Shown piece after piece: positions 60,801-64,000 of a stretch of 64,000 nucleotides of DNA; the first letter of the stretch is position 1; each line of letters starts with the position of its first letter. The notes below the pieces were generated by a model. That model was not told the origin of the DNA and made no database searches. It was given only the letters and a program-made list of their open reading frames with translations. Source of the stretch: Girardinichthys multiradiatus (taxonomy: Eukaryota; Chordata; Actinopteri; Cyprinodontiformes; Goodeidae). Both the position numbers and the translations under genes were made by a program. Where the stretch lies: positions 48,111,391 to 48,175,390 of the forward strand of contig NC_061796.1 in the NCBI RefSeq assembly GCF_021462225.1, in the 5' to 3' direction.

Positions 60801-61897
60801 TGATGTTTCTCCTGCAGCTCCTCTCCCTCATGGCCTTCATCCTGGAGGAGACCGTCACCAGCTGCATAAGCTGCCATCCTCTCTACTTCTTCGAGTTTGT
60901 GAGCTGCACGGCCTTCCTCTTCACCACTCTGCTCTTCATACTCCTCTCCACAACGCTGCATGAGAAAGTGGGCATCAGCTGCTGGCCGAAAGTGGTAAGA
61001 TCCTGCTGCAGAACTGCTCCAGGTTCCTGAACCCAGCATCACAATCGGAGATTTCACTAACAGCTGGACACACAGAGGCTCATGGTTCCTTCAAAATCTG
61101 GAAAAGTCTGGAATTTGATTACATAACCTTTTTAGGTCTGAATGAATATGTGGAAATGTTTGTATTTGCAGACCTTATGGCGTGTCTAACAGTTCCATCT
61201 GTCTCTTCTTCCTCCTGTTTATGCATTTCTCATGAGGTGAGAAGATGTGGACAGTCCTATAGGGTTAGGAAAGGAAATCAGTGTAGGAACCCTGAGATGT
61301 TCACCAATAGCCTTCAGTGAGATCGAAACACATGGACATCATGGTCTCTTCATTTGGAAAGAGATCCTAGGCTCTGATGGTTTTAACATCCACAGATTCC
61401 TGTCATAGAATAATCCAGGATTATTCCCTGACACCTGCTTCCCATCCAGACTCCTGTTGACACAGTCAGGATGGACCCGGTTCTCCTCTCACCGTTTCTC
61501 AGTCTTGGTTTAGTTTTTGTCTGAGAACTGATGAATTCTTCTGTCCTGCAGGACTTTGGTTACACATCAGTCATAGCTGCGCTCTTCCTAATCTCCTCCA
61601 TCGTGTTTGTGTCCCATAATGGTGGAACGGTTGCGGAGATCCTCTCTGTGGTGAGAAAACGTCCCTCTTTTTCCCGTCACATGGTGCTCTCCTGACCCTT
61701 CCAGGTTTTAATCTTCTCTGTTTCTCTGGCAGGTTTTTGGCTTCATGGCCATGGTGGCATTCTGCATTGACGTGTTCTTCATCGTGAAGACCGACGGTGT
61801 TCCCTTTGGGAGGGAACCAACCCAGCCCACCACTAACGGCGTCGTGGCTCAGCAGGAGGCTGAAAAACTAAACGGAGACGCCAACGCAGCGCCGTAG
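54684..61897 (+). CDS. cmtm6: CMTM6-like MARVEL-domain four-pass membrane protein (complete)
   Basis: CMTM proteins are small four-span MARVEL-domain membrane proteins. Mammalian CMTM6 sits at the plasma membrane and recycling endosomes and stabilises PD-L1. Four coding exons (54684-54800, 60818-60994, 61552-61650, 61733-61897), all in phase 0, give 185 residues, close to the human length of about 183. Predicted spans are near residues 31-52, 62-84, 102-119 and 128-150, with a polar C-tail. The diagnostic pieces are VYSPTT at the N-terminus and LYFFEFVSCTAFL in span 2, which fit CMTM6 (and CMTM4 less well) rather than CMTM7 or 8. The ATG has AAAATGG context. The first intron is 6 kb and carries a 31-bp minisatellite and a TG repeat. 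PD-L1 regulation is not shown for the fish protein. Confidence 0.88.
55450..56450 (-). mobile_element. L2-like LINE, RT C-terminal region and 3'UTR
   Basis: Minus strand, about 56450 down to 55950: KIRNILSRNDAEKLVHAFVT, RLDYCNSLLSGCPQ, LQLIQNAAARVLMK, ILASLHWLPVKSRI then a TAA, FKILLLTYKALNDLAPSYIR, LLWNQLPVLVREADTLSTFK, FLFDKTYS. One in-frame stop is seen in an otherwise open frame. The 3'UTR (55950-55450) matches the tails at 46408-46870 and 53120-53375. It lies in the long cmtm6 coding-exon-1 intron, antisense. Confidence 0.8.
57060..57290 (-). mobile_element. Tc1-like transposase remnant
   Basis: The minus strand reads PTVKHAVGHLMIWTCSAAIG, a decayed form of the PTVKHGGGxxMIW block of Tc1 transposases. 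Confidence 0.6.
57300..58498. other. cmtm6 intron, nothing recognised
   Basis: No exon or repeat family identified. The frame at 58054-58425 has no domain. Confidence 0.4.
58499..59860. repeat. 31-bp minisatellite, about 43 copies, in the cmtm6 intron
   Basis: Unit made of GATCTCTAGAGG, TTGTGACCTCT and GCAGGTTG (or GCAGGTTT, GCAAGTTG, GCGGGTTT). Each unit holds the 6-bp inverted repeat AGAGGT...ACCTCT around TGTG, and the palindromes TCTAGA and (in most) CTGCAG. Variant units occur in runs, so the array expanded by block duplication. Confidence 0.97.
60425..60500. repeat. (TG)n microsatellite with TATG interruptions
   Basis: A long GT run about 320 bp before cmtm6 coding exon 2. The ORF across it (60345-60752) is an artefact. 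Confidence 0.95.
60818..60994 (+). CDS. cmtm6: cmtm6 coding exon 2 (spans 1-2)
   Basis: The 59 codons run from LLSLMAFILEE to GISCWPKV. The acceptor is TTTCTCCTGCAG and the donor is GTG|GTAAGA. It holds the end of span 1, a Cys-rich extracellular loop (SCISCH) and span 2 (FFEFVSCTAFLF). Confidence 0.92.
61552..61650 (+). CDS. cmtm6: cmtm6 coding exon 3 (span 3)
   Basis: The 33 codons run from DFGYTSVIAALF to EILSV. The acceptor is CTGTCCTGCAG and the donor is GTG|GTGAGA. It encodes span 3 and the loop HNGGTVAEI, like the TSAEI loop of CMTM6. Confidence 0.92.
61733..61897 (+). CDS. cmtm6: cmtm6 last coding exon (span 4, C-tail, stop)
   Basis: The 54 codons run from VFGFMAMVAFCID to GDANAAP, then TAG at 61895-61897. 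The acceptor is TTTCTCTGGCAG. Span 4 is followed by a hydrophilic tail of about 36 residues. Confidence 0.92.
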   Translation, partial: VFGFMAMVAFCIDVFFIVKTDGVPFGREPTQPTTNGVVAQQEAEKLNGDANAAP

Positions 61898-63370
61898 GAG
61901 TCCGGATCTTCACGCTCTGTTTCTTTACATTGTTTCATGTAGTGATGTATGATGTCAGTTGGGCGGAGCTTCAGCTGTTTTTATTCTTTGTTTGAACACC
62001 AGAGGGCGCTCTGCTCTGAAACGTTTTTAAAACCTTGAGACAGAAACTGGTTTTTATTCATTAAAAATCATATTTAGCATCAACAGACACTAAAACTATC
62101 AAACCACTAAACGTTTCCCTGGGAATCGGACGCTTTACTGGTTCTCTCACTCTGTCTGCTTTGCTGTTCAATGTTTTCACTAACAGTTGCCTTAAAATTA
62201 TGAACATATTATGAAAAACTCATTACTTCTCAACTTATCAGGATGTCAGTTTTTCTTCTAAAATATGAAAACGTTTTTTTTTATTCTGTAAAATGTTCTA
62301 TTTTTGTATATTTGTGCGGCTCTCGTTTCTGGATTACTAAAATCCTTCTTGTCTCTGAAGGAAGATGAATCTTCTCTGACTCGGATGCGATTGTGACACA
62401 ATCACTGAAACTCAACCAGCAGAAGCAAAACGAGCAATAAAGTCCGATTTTGTTTCTGCAGTGGAACAAAACAAAGTGAAATGCTTCATGTCCAGCAGGT
62501 GGCGCTGCAGCGCTTCAGTAAACCATGAGTGAAAAGCTGCTGAGTTTGTCTTTAGAGAAGATCAGTTTGGAGTCGTGATGTTTCCAAAAACGTTTCCATA
62601 ATTTTTCCTTAAAACCAGCTTCCTGTCATCTGGAACATTAAAATTATGAACGTTCCTGTTAATCATAAACTTCCTGCTGCTTCGGTTGGTCGGGTCTCCT
62701 CTTTCAGCCTTGGTCTCTTCTCTTCATGCTGCTTTACCTTCTCTATCTGGTTACTTCTGAGCTTTGGTTTGCATCCTGATTAAATCGATGATGTTTTAAA
62801 GGAACCTTCTGTCCGGTCCGGCTAATAAGAGAATGACCCAATTTGTTTTTATTTCCGTCCAGACCTTTTTTAGCCTTTAGGAGGATTTTGTTGAAGCCAG
62901 AAATTGAAATGTTTTTAGCTCCGTTTTCCTCCATGAGTCCCTTTAATGCCACCAGTTTATGCTCCCATTTAATGCCCATGTTTTATGCCCAGGATCTGGA
63001 GCGGACTGCAAGGTGAAGCTGCTTCTCTTCTACTGGTTTTTAAATTCCAGCCAGGTTCAGGTTTTAAACTGAAACAACCTGACAGTTAAAAACCTCCAGA
63101 GAACCTCCTTAAAGCTGAAGCTCAGTCACATCTTTCCTGATGAGGTTCTAATCTTCTGCCTGGAAACATCTGTGAGACAATCCTGAAACTGACATTGAAA
63201 AAGGTGTTGAATCATGACTGTTTTCTGTCATTCAGGGTCATGTTTTTAGGGCGGATCTGCGGTGTATGTATCCATCCGCTGCGCCTCGTCTGTTTCTCTG
63301 CTGGACTCAACTTGTCACTTTGTCTTTTTTTGCTGCATTCAGTTTAATAAACATGTTAACGTCATTCATG
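61898..63370 (+). other. cmtm6: cmtm6 3' untranslated region
   Basis: Non-coding sequence after the stop. AATAAA hexamers lie at 62436-62441 and 63346-63351, the second followed by TG-rich sequence, so short and long 3'UTR forms are plausible. No recognisable repeat is seen in it. Confidence 0.5.
63346..63351 (+). terminator. cmtm6: Distal poly(A) signal AATAAA of cmtm6
   Basis: A canonical hexamer in a T-rich context with a TG/T-rich stretch 20-40 bp downstream, the usual cleavage environment. A proximal AATAAA lies at 62436-62441. Confidence 0.5.
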
Positions 63371-64000
63371 TGCTGCTTGTTTTCTACATGCATAGAGTTC
63401 AGCCTGCAGACCAACTGAAAGGTTTCTTCTGTCAAGTCAGAGTTGTTCAGACAGAAATGAACCCAACAGAAACCTGTTTGGTTCTGCAGGACCAGAACTG
63501 CATCTTTTCCAAAATAAGACTGATTGAAAAGTTTCTGAAGAAATATTCAAGGTGACGGCATGACGGTCCTCTAAAGATTTAGATGTTCAACATCTGGAGC
63601 CATCTTCATTAACAGAACCTATGACAGAGTCAGACTCTTGTTCTGAAGCGTTTCTGCGGTTTGTTTTAAACCTCCCGGGTCTAGGTCCAGGAGAAACTCT
63701 TCCTGAACCCTCAGTTTAATGCGATCTGGTCCAGCTTCTATAGACCTGGGTCACTGGTTGCTATGGTGCGGTGTTTACTGGACGAGATCCCACAGAACCT
63801 TCAGGTCCAATTTCTACAGAACCATTCAGAGCTGAAATCTACTGGGAGTGAATGATTGTGGGCGTGTCTCTCTACACTCTGGGCTCTGATTGGTCAGAAA
63901 GGTCCTACAGCAGTGGGAGACGCTGGTAAACATCTGTTTGGATGGAGAACCTGGACATGTGGAGATGAAGCTGTGTGTGACAGAACCGTTTCTTATTGAG
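63371..64000. other. Downstream of cmtm6, nothing recognised
   Basis: No exon, RNA gene or familiar repeat was identified up to the right edge. Confidence 0.4.

Overview
The window is vertebrate nuclear DNA, almost certainly from a teleost (bony) fish. Two spliced protein genes are read from conserved exons with GT/AG borders. The rest is intron and intergenic sequence filled with teleost-type repeats: Tc1/mariner, PIF/Harbinger and hAT-like DNA elements, L2/CR1-like and other non-LTR retrotransposons, solo LTRs, tRNA-derived SINEs, micro- and minisatellites. There are no bacterial-type operons, and most long open frames are repeat artefacts. The repeat mix hints at a percomorph, possibly a killifish or livebearer relative, but the order cannot be fixed from sequence alone.

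Left and centre, minus strand (3551 to about 48530): the 5' half of a copine gene, best match copine-4 (cpne4). Seven coding exons (38897-39067, 19493-19672, 13197-13268, 9242-9316, 8631-8714, 7881-7970, 3551-3649) join in phase 0 into 257 residues, covering both C2 domains. The exons for the C-terminal von Willebrand A (copine) domain lie off the left edge. A TATA-box promoter with a GGAGA-repeat microsatellite and a noncoding first exon are proposed at 48417-48700.

Right, plus strand (about 52600 to 63370): a complete small MARVEL-domain gene, best match cmtm6. It has a CpG/ETS/CRE-type promoter, one noncoding exon, four coding exons (54684-54800, 60818-60994, 61552-61650, 61733-61897; 185 aa) and a 3'UTR with two poly(A) signals. 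The genes are head to head, about 4 kb apart, with Tc1 remnants, a SINE and a 1.3-kb 13-bp minisatellite between them.

Repeats: ten Tc1-like remnants are scattered across the window. CR1/Rex1-like LINE copies at 9581-10095 (+) and 21176-23700 (-) are nearly identical and inverted around cpne4 exons 2-3. Two solo LTRs with perfect 5-bp target duplications sit at 23937-24482 and 27337-27870. A 5'-truncated LINE with a perfect 13-bp target duplication lies at 26605-27172. A Harbinger derivative is nested in a hAT-like element at 29042-30340. A LINE-tailed element at 34316-35720 carries an unrecognised 106-aa membrane-protein ORF. Tandem arrays lie at 45376-46407 (CCAT), 48595-48698 (GGAGA), 50779-52063 (13 bp) and 58499-59860 (31 bp, in the long cmtm6 intron).

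No wholly new gene system was found. The most interesting items are the inverted LINE pair around cpne4 exons 2-3, the ORF-bearing LINE-tailed element, and the minisatellites and microsatellite close to the two promoters.
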